From Zhongshania marina (GTDB taxonomy: Bacteria > Pseudomonadota > Gammaproteobacteria > Pseudomonadales > Spongiibacteraceae), in contig NZ_PQGG01000007.1 of the NCBI RefSeq assembly GCF_002915595.1, positions 287,038 through 351,037 of the forward strand: a DNA stretch of 64,000 bases, written 5' to 3'. Within the stretch, counting starts at the first letter, position 1. Each line of letters starts with the position of its first letter. Both the position numbers and the translations under genes were made by a program. The notes under the pieces were generated by a model. That model was given only the letters and a program-made list of their open reading frames with translations, did no database searches and was not told the origin of the DNA. Of this stretch, positions 8,923 through 17,800 are shown piece after piece.

Positions 8923-9954
8923 TCAGCGCGGCTCAATAGCCCGCAATTCACGCCCCACAACCAGCCATGCGCCCAATAAACCCAGCATGGCAGCAAATAG
9001 CCACAAGACTATAGTATCAATAAAGCCGAGGCCCAATAGGTGAAAGTCACTCTGGTAAGACTGTGATAAATCAGCAATAGGGCCACTTAGCCACCACAGC
9101 CCGCTTTGCACCAAGATCCACGCCACCAAACCACCACCAAGACCGTACCACAATCCGGTGTACAAAAATGGTCTGCGCACAAAGGCATTGGTGCCCCCGA
9201 CCAGCTTAACGACAAGAATTTCCGCCCGTCGCCCCTCTATTGCCAATTTAATGGTATTACCAATAATGAGTAATACACCGACCGCGAGCATGGCACCAAG
9301 CGCCAAGGTTAAACGGCGCCCAAGCTCAGTAATACGATTTAAACGCTGCAACCACTCCATATCTAGCTTTGCCAATTCGACTTCTGGCAATAGCCCTAGC
9401 GAGGCCTGCAATTCCGTCACTGCCGCAGCAGAAACATTGGCCTCACGGGGAGTCACCACGATTAAGCTGGGCAGCGGGTTGGCATCGAGCTGATCAAGTA
9501 CGTCGCCAAACCCCGAACTAGCGCGGAATTCTTCTAGCGCGGCATCTGGAGAAATATAGTCCGCCGCTACAACGCCATCGCGCTCAGCAATATTGCGTCG
9601 CAACACCTCGGCCTGCCCGCTACTCACGCTGGGCTTTAAAAATAGTGATATACGCGCTGCGCCTTCCCAACCGTCACTAACCGCATCGATATTATTCAAG
9701 CCTACGTAGAGGCTTGTTGGCAGCGCCAAGGCGATAGCGATCACTAAGGTGGTCATGATAGTGGTTGCCGGACGAGCGACAAGACGACGCAAACTGTCTA
9801 TTGCCACCTGTTGATGGTGGCTGCGGTAGCCGGCTAGGCGGTCACTTAAACTGGTTTTGTGCTTACGCGCACCCTTGATATCTTTTTTGCCGGCAGGTGC
9901 CTGCAATTGGCCCAAGCGGCGCTTATTCATTCTATTCTGCTTATTCGGGGACAT
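8923..9954 (-). CDS. ftsX: Cell division protein FtsX (permease of FtsEX)
   Basis: 343 residues from the ATG at 9954, which lies 8 bases from a GGGAGGGG ribosome site; frames from 9960 or 9987 are open but worse placed. A basic cytoplasmic N-terminus is followed by TM1 (~residues 60-80, TLVIAIALALPTSLYVGL), a periplasmic domain to ~220, then three TM helices (LGAMLAVGVLLIIGNT, GLGGGLVAWILVQSGLW, IVLWLFAAMLGLLGAWLVV). FtsX with FtsE forms the divisome ABC complex that activates peptidoglycan hydrolases via EnvC-type partners. The start overlaps ftsE by 14 bp: ftsY, ftsE and ftsX are one operon. Confidence 0.95.
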   Translation of the reverse strand: MSPNKQNRMNKRRLGQLQAPAGKKDIKGARKHKTSLSDRLAGYRSHHQQVAIDSLRRLVARPATTIMTTLVIAIALALPTSLYVGLNNIDAVSDGWEGAARISLFLKPSVSSGQAEVLRRNIAERDGVVAADYISPDAALEEFRASSGFGDVLDQLDANPLPSLIVVTPREANVSAAAVTELQASLGLLPEVELAKLDMEWLQRLNRITELGRRLTLALGAMLAVGVLLIIGNTIKLAIEGRRAEILVVKLVGGTNAFVRRPFLYTGLWYGLGGGLVAWILVQSGLWWLSGPIADLSQSYQSDFHLLGLGFIDTIVLWLFAAMLGLLGAWLVVGRELRAIEPR

Positions 9955-10621
9955 TGTCATCCCCTCCCCGTGTGACCAGCTGCCCATTGCGCAAGGTCAG
10001 CAGACGATAGGGCATCCGCGCAATCAAACCGAGGTCGTGGGTGGCGATAAGTACGGTCACGCCGACCTGCTTAAACTGCTCAAACAAATGCATAATTTCA
10101 GCGGACAATTGTGGGTCAAGGTTACCCGTGGGTTCATCGGCCAATAATAAGGCAGGCTTATTCACCACCGCGCGGGCAATCCCCACCCGCTGCTGCTCTC
10201 CCCCAGACAGGGTAATAGGGTTTTTCCGCTCCTTATCTAGCAGGCCCACCTTGTCTAAGGCCGCCCGCACCCGACGGCCGATGTCGCGATGACCATAACC
10301 AGCAATAATTAGCGGCAGCGCAACATTGTCGTAGACGGTGCGGTCGAACAACAACTGATGATTCTGAAAAACCACCCCAACATCGCGGCGCACCTCTGGT
10401 ATGCGGCGCGCCGGTAGGCTCGACAGATTCCGTCCACCGACAATAACTTGTCCGGAGCTGGCTCGCTCCATCACCATAATCAGCTTGAGCAAGGTGCTTT
10501 TACCAGCGCCACTGTGGCCGGTTAAAAAGCGCATTTCGCCACGGGGAATATGGAAGCTCAGGTTAGTGAGCGCTTCATAACCGCCTTCATAACGCTTGCA
10601 AACCTGATCAAATTCAATCAT
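9941..10621 (-). CDS. ftsE: Cell division ATP-binding protein FtsE
   Basis: 226 residues from the ATG at 10621, whose ATGA overlaps the ftsY stop; an in-frame start at 10636 would lie inside ftsY. Walker A GHSGAGKST (~residues 35-43), the ABC signature LSGGEQQRVGIARA (~138-151) and Walker B LLLADEPTGNLD (~158-169) are all intact. It drives FtsX conformational change from the cytoplasmic face during septation. Confidence 0.97.
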   Translation of the reverse strand: MIEFDQVCKRYEGGYEALTNLSFHIPRGEMRFLTGHSGAGKSTLLKLIMVMERASSGQVIVGGRNLSSLPARRIPEVRRDVGVVFQNHQLLFDRTVYDNVALPLIIAGYGHRDIGRRVRAALDKVGLLDKERKNPITLSGGEQQRVGIARAVVNKPALLLADEPTGNLDPQLSAEIMHLFEQFKQVGVTVLIATHDLGLIARMPYRLLTLRNGQLVTRGGDDNVPE

Positions 10622-11733
10622 TGCTTTTGCTGCCACCCAAATAAGGCACCAACAAACTCATTGGCCCGGAATGGGCGCAAGTCCAAAATACCCTCGCCCG
10701 CGCCAATAAATCGAATCGGAATACCAAGCTGCTTGCTAATCGCAAAAACAATACCGCCCTTCGCGGTGCCGTCGAGCTTCGTTAAGGTCAAACCGGTAAC
10801 ACCCACCGCCTGCTGAAAATGCTTGGCTTGGGACAGCGCGTTTTGACCTGTGCCGGCGTCTAAAACCAGCATCACCTCATGGGGTGCATCTGGGTCTAAC
10901 TTTTTAAGCACTCGAACGACTTTCTTCAATTCTTCCATCAAATTGTCTTTGTTGTGCAAGCGGCCGGCCGTATCGGCAATCAAAATATCGACATCTCTTG
11001 CCTGCGCCGCCTGCAGAGCGTCAAACAGCACCGAAGCACTGTCGGCACCAGTGTGTTGAGCGATAACGGGAACATCGTTACGCTCACCCCACACCTGAAG
11101 CTGCTCTACCGCCGCCGCGCGGAAGGTATCTCCCGCCGCCAGCATGACCGAGCGGCCGCCGGCCTGAAACTGCTTAGCCAGCTTGCCGATGGTGGTGGTC
11201 TTACCAACACCGTTAACCCCAACCATTAAAATAACATAGGGTTTGTCGCTAACAGGAATGACTAACTCCTCTTCTGCAGCGGCAAGCATAGTGCTTAGCT
11301 CCTGCTGCAAAGCGATATATAAGGCTTCTGGGTCATTTAGCTCTTTGCGGGACACGCGGCTAGTCAGATTGCTAATGATCTCTTGGGTCGCGTCGACACC
11401 CACATCAGCCATCAGCAAATGGGTTTCGATTTCTTCCAGCAGCTCGTCATCAATTTCTTTGCGGCCGAGGAATAAATTGGCCATCCCCTCGCCAAGCTGC
11501 GCGCCGGTCTTACTCAGACCTTCACGGAAGCGAACCAGCAGTGATGCCTGCTCTTCTGGCGACAATTCCAGATGTTGCCAAGGCGCCACCTCAGCATCAT
11601 CGATAAAGCCCTCTGCTGCGGCTAACGCGGCTTGGTCTTCTTCTGAGCCAACAAAAGACTCTTTAAAACGGGTAAATAAACCCTTCTTTTTAACTTCCGG
11701 CTCTAGTTCCGACGGTGTCGCTTTATCTGTCAT
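10618..11733 (-). CDS. ftsY: Signal recognition particle receptor FtsY
   Basis: 371 residues. An acidic ~75-residue N-terminal region is followed by the NG domain: G1 GVNGVGKTTTIGKLA, DTFRAAAVEQL, G3 DTAGRL, G4 TKLDGTAKGG and the closing FIGAGEGILDLRPF. It docks SRP-ribosome complexes at the membrane through matched GTPase domains with Ffh. The acidic A region is shorter than in E. coli, as in pseudomonads. It is divergent from rsmD, an arrangement common in gammaproteobacteria, and heads the ftsYEX operon. Confidence 0.97.
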   Translation of the reverse strand: MTDKATPSELEPEVKKKGLFTRFKESFVGSEEDQAALAAAEGFIDDAEVAPWQHLELSPEEQASLLVRFREGLSKTGAQLGEGMANLFLGRKEIDDELLEEIETHLLMADVGVDATQEIISNLTSRVSRKELNDPEALYIALQQELSTMLAAAEEELVIPVSDKPYVILMVGVNGVGKTTTIGKLAKQFQAGGRSVMLAAGDTFRAAAVEQLQVWGERNDVPVIAQHTGADSASVLFDALQAAQARDVDILIADTAGRLHNKDNLMEELKKVVRVLKKLDPDAPHEVMLVLDAGTGQNALSQAKHFQQAVGVTGLTLTKLDGTAKGGIVFAISKQLGIPIRFIGAGEGILDLRPFRANEFVGALFGWQQKQ

Positions 11734-11821
11734 GCAGGTATATAAATTCCAAGGTAAGGTTTACAGCAAAAATAAAAGCCTTATCCTACCATTTCTCTGA
11801 GTAACTGGCACCGGAATACCC

Positions 11822-12403
11822 ATGCGCAAACCGCAAGGCGACAACAAAGCAGCCCAAGGCATGCTAAGAATCATCGGCGGCCAATGGCGCAGCAGAAAAC
11901 TGCACTTTCAAGCCGCAGAGGGACTGCGCCCCACCAGCGACCGGATTCGGGAAACCCTCTTTAACTGGCTTAGTCCCCACATTCACGGAGCTCACTGCCT
12001 AGATTTATTCGCAGGATCTGGAGCACTTGGCCTTGAGGCGCTGTCCCGCTACGCCGCACATTGTGATTTCGTCGAAACCGACAGCACCACATGCCGGCAA
12101 ATACGTGATCACCTCACCACCTTAAAGTGCAATACCGCAGCGGTACACTGCCAAACTGCACAATCGTATATCGCCGCTAACGATATAAAACACAGCATTA
12201 TTTTCCTCGACCCACCATTTCACAAACAGCTATTAACACCCATCATTGAAGCCTTAGCCGGTAAATCCTTGGGCGATGACACGCTCATTTATATTGAAAC
12301 CGCAGCAGACGAAGCCTTGCCGCTACTGCCAAGCCATTGGCATACCGACAAAGAAAAAAAGGCCGGCCACGTTAATTACCGCCTGATCTCCGTTCACAAT
12401 TAA
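11822..12403 (+). CDS. rsmD: 16S rRNA (guanine966-N2)-methyltransferase RsmD
   Basis: 193 residues. The N-terminal RIIGGQWRSRKL and RPTSDRIRETLFNWL blocks are diagnostic, followed by the SAM motif DLFAGSGALGLEALSR and the catalytic FLDPPF tetrad (DPPF form). It methylates G966 of 16S rRNA during 30S assembly. It is divergent from ftsY with 88 bp between them. Confidence 0.95.
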   Translation: MRKPQGDNKAAQGMLRIIGGQWRSRKLHFQAAEGLRPTSDRIRETLFNWLSPHIHGAHCLDLFAGSGALGLEALSRYAAHCDFVETDSTTCRQIRDHLTTLKCNTAAVHCQTAQSYIAANDIKHSIIFLDPPFHKQLLTPIIEALAGKSLGDDTLIYIETAADEALPLLPSHWHTDKEKKAGHVNYRLISVHN

Positions 12404-12512
12404 ATACACAGCACAGAGTCACACCCCGTCGTTTAAACCAACTAGCCCGAACTGAGTATTCAATTCACCCCTCGCCGCAACAACAATAGAGAGAATTCAA
12501 CACATAATAAAA

Positions 12513-13724
12513 ATGGACGGGCTTATGAGCGGCACCCAACACGGCATTGCGGATTGTTTTTCTCCTGCCTCTATCAACGGTCTTCAGCTCAAAAACCGCT
12601 TTATCAAGGCGGGCACCTTCGAAAATATGACCCCCAGCGGTGTACCCGGCGCGGCACTCAATAATTTCCACGGCACCTTAGCTGATGGCGGCATCGCGAT
12701 GACGACCTTAGGTTACTGCGCCGTGGAAGCGGATGGCCGCCTAAATGAAGGCATGATGTATATGCATGAGGGCATCCGCCCGCAACTCACTGCGCTGATT
12801 TCTGATTTGCATTCCCGTGGCACCAAGGTGTCTGGACAAATGGCACACTGCGGGGGATTTTCAAAGAACAGTGAACTCCGGCGTCGGCGACCACTAGGCC
12901 CAAGTTTTGGCTTAAACGGCCTAGGCTTATCTCGCGGCATGTTGTTTTGCGACGCCATGACCCTCAGCGATATCGACGAGCTTATTCAACATTATTACCA
13001 AGCCGCAGTTTTTATGAAGTCGGTAGGCTTTGACGCCCTAGAAATTCACTTTGGTCACGGCTACGGCCTCTGCCAATTTATGAGCCCGAAAACAAATAAG
13101 CGTAAAGATAATTACGGCGGCAGTTTTGAAAACCGCATGCGACTTCCGTTACAAGTCTTAGCCGCCGTCCGCGATGCAGTCGGCGAAGACTTTCCACTGC
13201 TGGCAAAAATCAGCATGACCGAAGGTGTGCGCGGCGGCCTTCATTACGATGACGCTATTGAGATCAGCAAGCTATTAGATAGCGCCGGTATAGACGGCAT
13301 TATCACCAGCGGTGGCACCAGCACAATGAACCCCATGATTATGTTCCGTGGCGGCAATATATTGCCCGGCATGTTACGCACAGAAAAAAGTCGCGTAATG
13401 CGCTTGGCATTGCGCATGATGGGAAAATCCATGTTCAAAGATTACCCCTACCATGAGCTATATTTTTTAAAACAGGCGAAACGCATCCGCGAAGCGGTGT
13501 CCTGCAAGATGATCTACGTTGGTGGCGCAAGCAGTAACGCAAGCTTTGCCACACTCATGGAGCAGGGTTTTGATTTTATACAGCTGGGCCGAACCTTGCT
13601 TAGCGATCCCGACCTTCCAAACCGCGCGCAAGCAGACGCCAATTTCATAAGCCGCTGCACCCATTGCAACGACTGTGTAAGCACCATAGAAAGTCCGCAG
13701 GGGATTCATTGCACTCAATTTTAA
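12513..13724 (+). CDS. OYE/dienoyl-CoA-reductase-like flavoenzyme lacking the C-terminal reductase domain
   Basis: 403 residues (a second ATG at 12525, MSGTQHG, is an equally good start). The FMN TIM barrel is clear: LKNRFIKAGTFENM, the active-site segment EIHFGHGYGLCQFMSP, NYGGSFENR, and FIQLGRTLLSDPDLP near the end. The last 20 residues contain four cysteines, CTHCNDC then C eleven residues later, which resembles the 4Fe-4S motif of 2,4-dienoyl-CoA reductase and trimethylamine dehydrogenase, but the protein stops there. The FAD/NAD(P) half of those ~670-residue enzymes is missing, so electrons must come from a separate partner or directly from NAD(P)H. Substrate unknown. Convergent with the styrene-oxide-isomerase-like gene. 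Confidence 0.88.
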   Translation: MDGLMSGTQHGIADCFSPASINGLQLKNRFIKAGTFENMTPSGVPGAALNNFHGTLADGGIAMTTLGYCAVEADGRLNEGMMYMHEGIRPQLTALISDLHSRGTKVSGQMAHCGGFSKNSELRRRRPLGPSFGLNGLGLSRGMLFCDAMTLSDIDELIQHYYQAAVFMKSVGFDALEIHFGHGYGLCQFMSPKTNKRKDNYGGSFENRMRLPLQVLAAVRDAVGEDFPLLAKISMTEGVRGGLHYDDAIEISKLLDSAGIDGIITSGGTSTMNPMIMFRGGNILPGMLRTEKSRVMRLALRMMGKSMFKDYPYHELYFLKQAKRIREAVSCKMIYVGGASSNASFATLMEQGFDFIQLGRTLLSDPDLPNRAQADANFISRCTHCNDCVSTIESPQGIHCTQF

Positions 13725-13726
13725 AT

Positions 13727-14179
13727 TTATGTTTTATTTTTCTGATGCCCGAATAAATTAAATATAAAAATAGCGAAGGAAAAAATGGGTAGGGTGCCGG
13801 GAATATAAAAGCCATACACCACAAAGGCTTCTAAGGGGGTTTCTGGCACAATTAGCCGCTTAGCAATAAATAAAGCATTTATAATTGGACCAATGATATT
13901 GGCGTAGCAACCCAATACTAAAATAATTCGCGCCGCATTAATAAACCGCGCCTCCACGTCAATGCGCAACCACACTCCCGCCACAGCCAAAACGACTAAA
14001 CCATTCGCCAGCCCTTCCATATGAGCAAATCGCCAAGCGCCATAAGTAGGACTGCTCATATCTTGTGTCGCCGCGGCAATAGAAAAACCGATTCCCGATA
14101 GCAGACCCAAAAACAAAATGATAACGCCATGCAGCGCTAAACGGCGCTGCTGTGATACGGCGATAGAGGCATCCGACAT
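13727..14179 (-). CDS. Four-helix membrane protein resembling styrene-oxide isomerase (StyC)
   Basis: 150 residues with four hydrophobic helices (about 15-37, 55-72, 80-105, 117-142). HG follows the basic N-terminus (His17-Gly18). Helix 2 begins AHMEGLANG with His53 and Asn59, and helix 3 contains CYANIIG. From memory, StyC has the same order and spacing: HG, then His58 and Asn64 six residues apart (heme ligand and active-site Asn), then WAN. The StyC tyrosine after WAN is not conserved here (a proline aligns), so activity on epoxides is uncertain. StyC isomerises styrene oxide to phenylacetaldehyde in the membrane. The remote homology is inference, and the gene may be only a fold relative. 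Confidence 0.6.
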   Translation of the reverse strand: MSDASIAVSQQRRLALHGVIILFLGLLSGIGFSIAAATQDMSSPTYGAWRFAHMEGLANGLVVLAVAGVWLRIDVEARFINAARIILVLGCYANIIGPIINALFIAKRLIVPETPLEAFVVYGFYIPGTLPIFSFAIFIFNLFGHQKNKT

Positions 14180-14211
14180 GGCTGTATTCCTTATTATTTT
14201 ATAGAACGGAA

Positions 14212-14706
14212 TTACCGAGGCTTACAGATAAATACCGGAATATCGCGATCTGTACGCGCTTGGTATTCATCAAAATCGGGATACAAACTTAAGAGGTGCG
14301 GCCACAGCTCGCGCTTCTCTTCATCGCTAGCTTGGCAGGCCAAATACGACTGCGTCACACCGCGAACCATAATATCAATCTCGGGTGTTGCCGCGATATT
14401 AAAATACCACTGTGGATGTTTTTCCATCCCCCCTTGCGAGGCAACCAGTAGTTTGTTTTCTCCCCAAGGCAGATGAATCAAGGCAATTTCACGGCGCGCG
14501 CCGCTCTTTCTTCCGGTCATTCCAACAATGCAAATCGGGTAGCCACCGGGGAAGTTCTTTAGCAGGCGACCGCCACTTTTTTTGTAAACCCAAACATTAA
14601 AGCGAGTGTAGTGCTTCATCACCCGCTGAATAAGCCTTTGCCATTTCAATGGGATTTCGTCGACGTCCTCGCGACGCGTTTTTACGTAATCGAGCTTATT
14701 CGGCAT
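14212..14706 (-). CDS. Ddn-like (F420H2-dependent type) nitroreductase-family protein
   Basis: 164 residues. TGRKSGARRE (64-73) and the GGMEKHPQWYFN block (92-103) are the hallmarks of the split-barrel deazaflavin-dependent oxidoreductase family (PF04075) that includes mycobacterial Ddn. Mycobacterial members use reduced F420 to reduce quinones or nitroimidazoles; whether this one uses F420 or a flavin cannot be told. No F420 biosynthesis gene is in the window. It lies 32 bp upstream of the styrene-oxide-isomerase-like gene on the same strand, so the two are probably cotranscribed. Confidence 0.8.
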   Translation of the reverse strand: MPNKLDYVKTRREDVDEIPLKWQRLIQRVMKHYTRFNVWVYKKSGGRLLKNFPGGYPICIVGMTGRKSGARREIALIHLPWGENKLLVASQGGMEKHPQWYFNIAATPEIDIMVRGVTQSYLACQASDEEKRELWPHLLSLYPDFDEYQARTDRDIPVFICKPR

Positions 14707-14800
14707 ATTATTATTCTCAGGATGATTAACTCGCTAATCTTAAGTGAATTCACGCGGCAAGAATGTCGTCCATCTGGAGGACATACCTCCTAAGAAGATA

Positions 14801-14836
14801 AAAAAGACCTGTTAGTTAGCGCTAACAGGTCTTTTT
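14801..14836 (-). terminator. Terminator of the transglutaminase gene
   Basis: A 15-bp perfect stem (14801-14815 with 14822-14836) with a 6-base loop and A/T-run ends, 10 bases after the stop of the 1120-residue gene. The symmetric A/T ends allow either strand. Confidence 0.85.
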
Positions 14837-14846
14837 TAAAGCAACA

Positions 14847-17800
14847 CTAGCCAATCCAGTTGGGTTTGCGGCGCAAGTCGAGCGTATGCGGATACTCCCC
14901 AAGGGACTCCTCTGGCGGTGGCGCCATAGGCCGCGGCGGCTCGGAGAAAAACTCTCGCACAGCATCTAAATCCGGCCTTGGCGTGTACGGTCCGGGCGTA
15001 TGTGCCACGGTGCTAAAGCGATTCCCACGGCGAGACTCCGCCTCAAATGCATTTACAGGGAAAGTTTCATACGTTCGGCCGCCCGGGTGCGACACGTGAT
15101 AACTGCAACCGCCTACAGAGCGCCCCGTCCAAGTATCAATCAAGTCAAACACCAAGGGTGTATGCACACCAATTGTTGGATGCAGGGCAGATGGCGGCGC
15201 CCAAGCACGATAGCGCACACCAGCCACATACTCACCGTGACGCCCCGTATTAGCCAAAGGCACCCTACGACCATTACAGGCCAGTACGTAGCGACTATCC
15301 GTCAAGCCCGTCAGTTTTACCTGTAAACGCTCTACCGATGAATCAACGTATCGCGCCGTACCGAAGCTTCCGATTTCTTCGCCCAGTACATTCCAAGGCT
15401 CAACCGCCCAACGCAGCTCTATTTCAATCTCGTCGAGCTTTACGCGACCATAGTGCGGAAAGCGAAACTCTTCAAAGGGAAGCAGCCACTCGGCCTTAAA
15501 GGGATAGCCGGCACGCTCGAGCACCGCAACAACATCTTTCATGTCTTGCCATAGATAATGTGGCAGCATAAATTTGTCGTGTAATGCCGTACCCCAGCGA
15601 ACCAGCGGCTTTTTGTAGGGCTCATTCCAAAAATAAGCAACCAAGGTTCGTATCAAAAGTGCCTGCACAAGCGACATACGACTGTGCGGTGGCATTTCAA
15701 AACCGCGAAACTCCAATAAACCTAAGCGACCAGTTGCACTGCCTGGTGCATACAGTTTGTCAATACAAAACTCGGCGCGATGGGTATTGCCGGTAATATC
15801 GATAAGCAAATTACGCATCAACCTATCCACCAGCCAAGGCTGATCTGCCAACCCATCTGGCATTTGCTGGAATGCAATTTCCATTTCGTACATCATTTCA
15901 TCACGACCTTCATCAGCCCGCGGGGCCTGACTAGTCGGCCCAATAAATGCACTAGAAAAAATATAAGACAAGCTCGGGTGATGCTGCCAAAAAGTCACTA
16001 AACTGCGCAGTAGATCCGGGCGTCGCAAGATCGGACTATCACTCGGCGTCACGCCACCCAGCGTAATATGATTACCGCCACCCGTGCCGGTGTGGCGACC
16101 GTCTAACATAAATTTCTCAGCGGCAAGGCGTGACTCTCGCGCTGCGGAATACAGCTCGGTAGTGTTAGCAACCAGCTCCTTCCAGCTAGAAGTAGGATGA
16201 ACATTGACCTCAATGACACCTGGGTCTGGGGTCACCAATAGCTTTTGCATACGGGAGTCACGGGGCGGCTCATACCCTTCCAAAATCACCGGCACGCCCT
16301 GCTCTTTGGCGGTCTCTTCAATGGCAGCAACCAGCTCGATATAGTTTTCCAAACTATGCAAGGGCGGCATAAATATATGCAGCTTTCCGCCTCGCGCCTC
16401 AATACACATTGCCGTCCGAATTAGTGTCTGTGGGTACTTAAGCTTTTCTGCCACCGTTTTAGATGCATTCTGTAAACGCTGCGGCGTTGGCGGCTTAGCT
16501 TCTGCAGGGAAATGAATATCTTGCCGAGGCTGCAACGGACTGCGCTCTTCAAACGGATCGCGATCTGGCTGAATTTCTGGCTCTTCTAACTCAGGCAAAT
16601 CGCCTAAGGGGAGGCGCAAACCCATAGGGGAGTCACCGGGCGTTAAAATAAGGCGCTCGCGTTTTACATTCCAAATACTACTTCGCCACTCCCCCGCAAC
16701 AATCTCCCAGGCAAGCGGAATGATATAGCCAGTGGGGTCTTTAAAGCCCTGCTCGAGTAAACGAGCGAGACGCCGACGACCGAGATCGTCGCTGATTTTG
16801 GCGGCAAGAATATCGATATTTTTAGGTATTTTTTGTTCCTGCAACAAATAGTGCAAAGCGTCTTCGTATGCAGCTTGAACGTAGTCCGGCGCCAAGCTCA
16901 ATTTAGCTGCCAAGCTCAATGCGAATTTTTCTGAGGTTACTAAATTGTGGCCGTAATCCTTGTCGACTCTGGCCAGTAGTTCTGGGTCTAGCCATAAAGG
17001 CTCATTGTCTTTCCGCCAGAATAAACCAAGCGCCCAGCGGGGCACCTCCTCCCCCGGATACCACTTCCCCTGGCCATAATGTAATAAGCCCTGAGGGGCG
17101 AAATGATTTCGCAGTTTTAGCAATAGGGTTTTAGCGAGACTTAATTTCTCGGCACCAAGTGCATCGGTGTTCCACTGGGGCGATTCCATATCGTCAATGG
17201 ATACAAATGTTGGCTCGCCCCCCATCGTCAGCCGAACATCGTTCTTTATTAAATCTTTATCGACCTGTTCACCGAGTAATAAAATGTCCGCCCACTGATC
17301 GTCGCTATAAGGCTTTGTCACTCGTGGGTCTTCATGTACCCGCTCAACCACATTGGAATAGTCAAACTCTACCTCGCACTCGTCGGTAAAACCCTCTATT
17401 GGCGCTGCAGATACTGGGTCGGGTGTACACGCCAGCGGAATATGTCCCTCACTTGCAAATAAACCCGATGTCGGGTCTAAGCCAATCCAGCCTGCTCCTG
17501 GAATATAAACCTCACACCATGCATGTAAATCTGTAAAATCTTTCTCAGGACCACTCGGGCCGTCCAAGGATTTTTCGTCCGAGGTCAATTGCACCAAATA
17601 GCCCGAAGCAAATCGCGCTGCGATTCCCATATGCCGGAACAATTGCACAGCCAACCATGCGGAATCCCGGCAAGAACCTTTGGCTAATTGCAATGTTTCT
17701 TCCGGCTCTTGCACCCCAGGCTCAAAGCGAAGGCAATACTCAATTCTCTTTTCAAGGATTTGATTCACTTCAACCAAAAAGTCGTTAACTGGCCGCTTTT

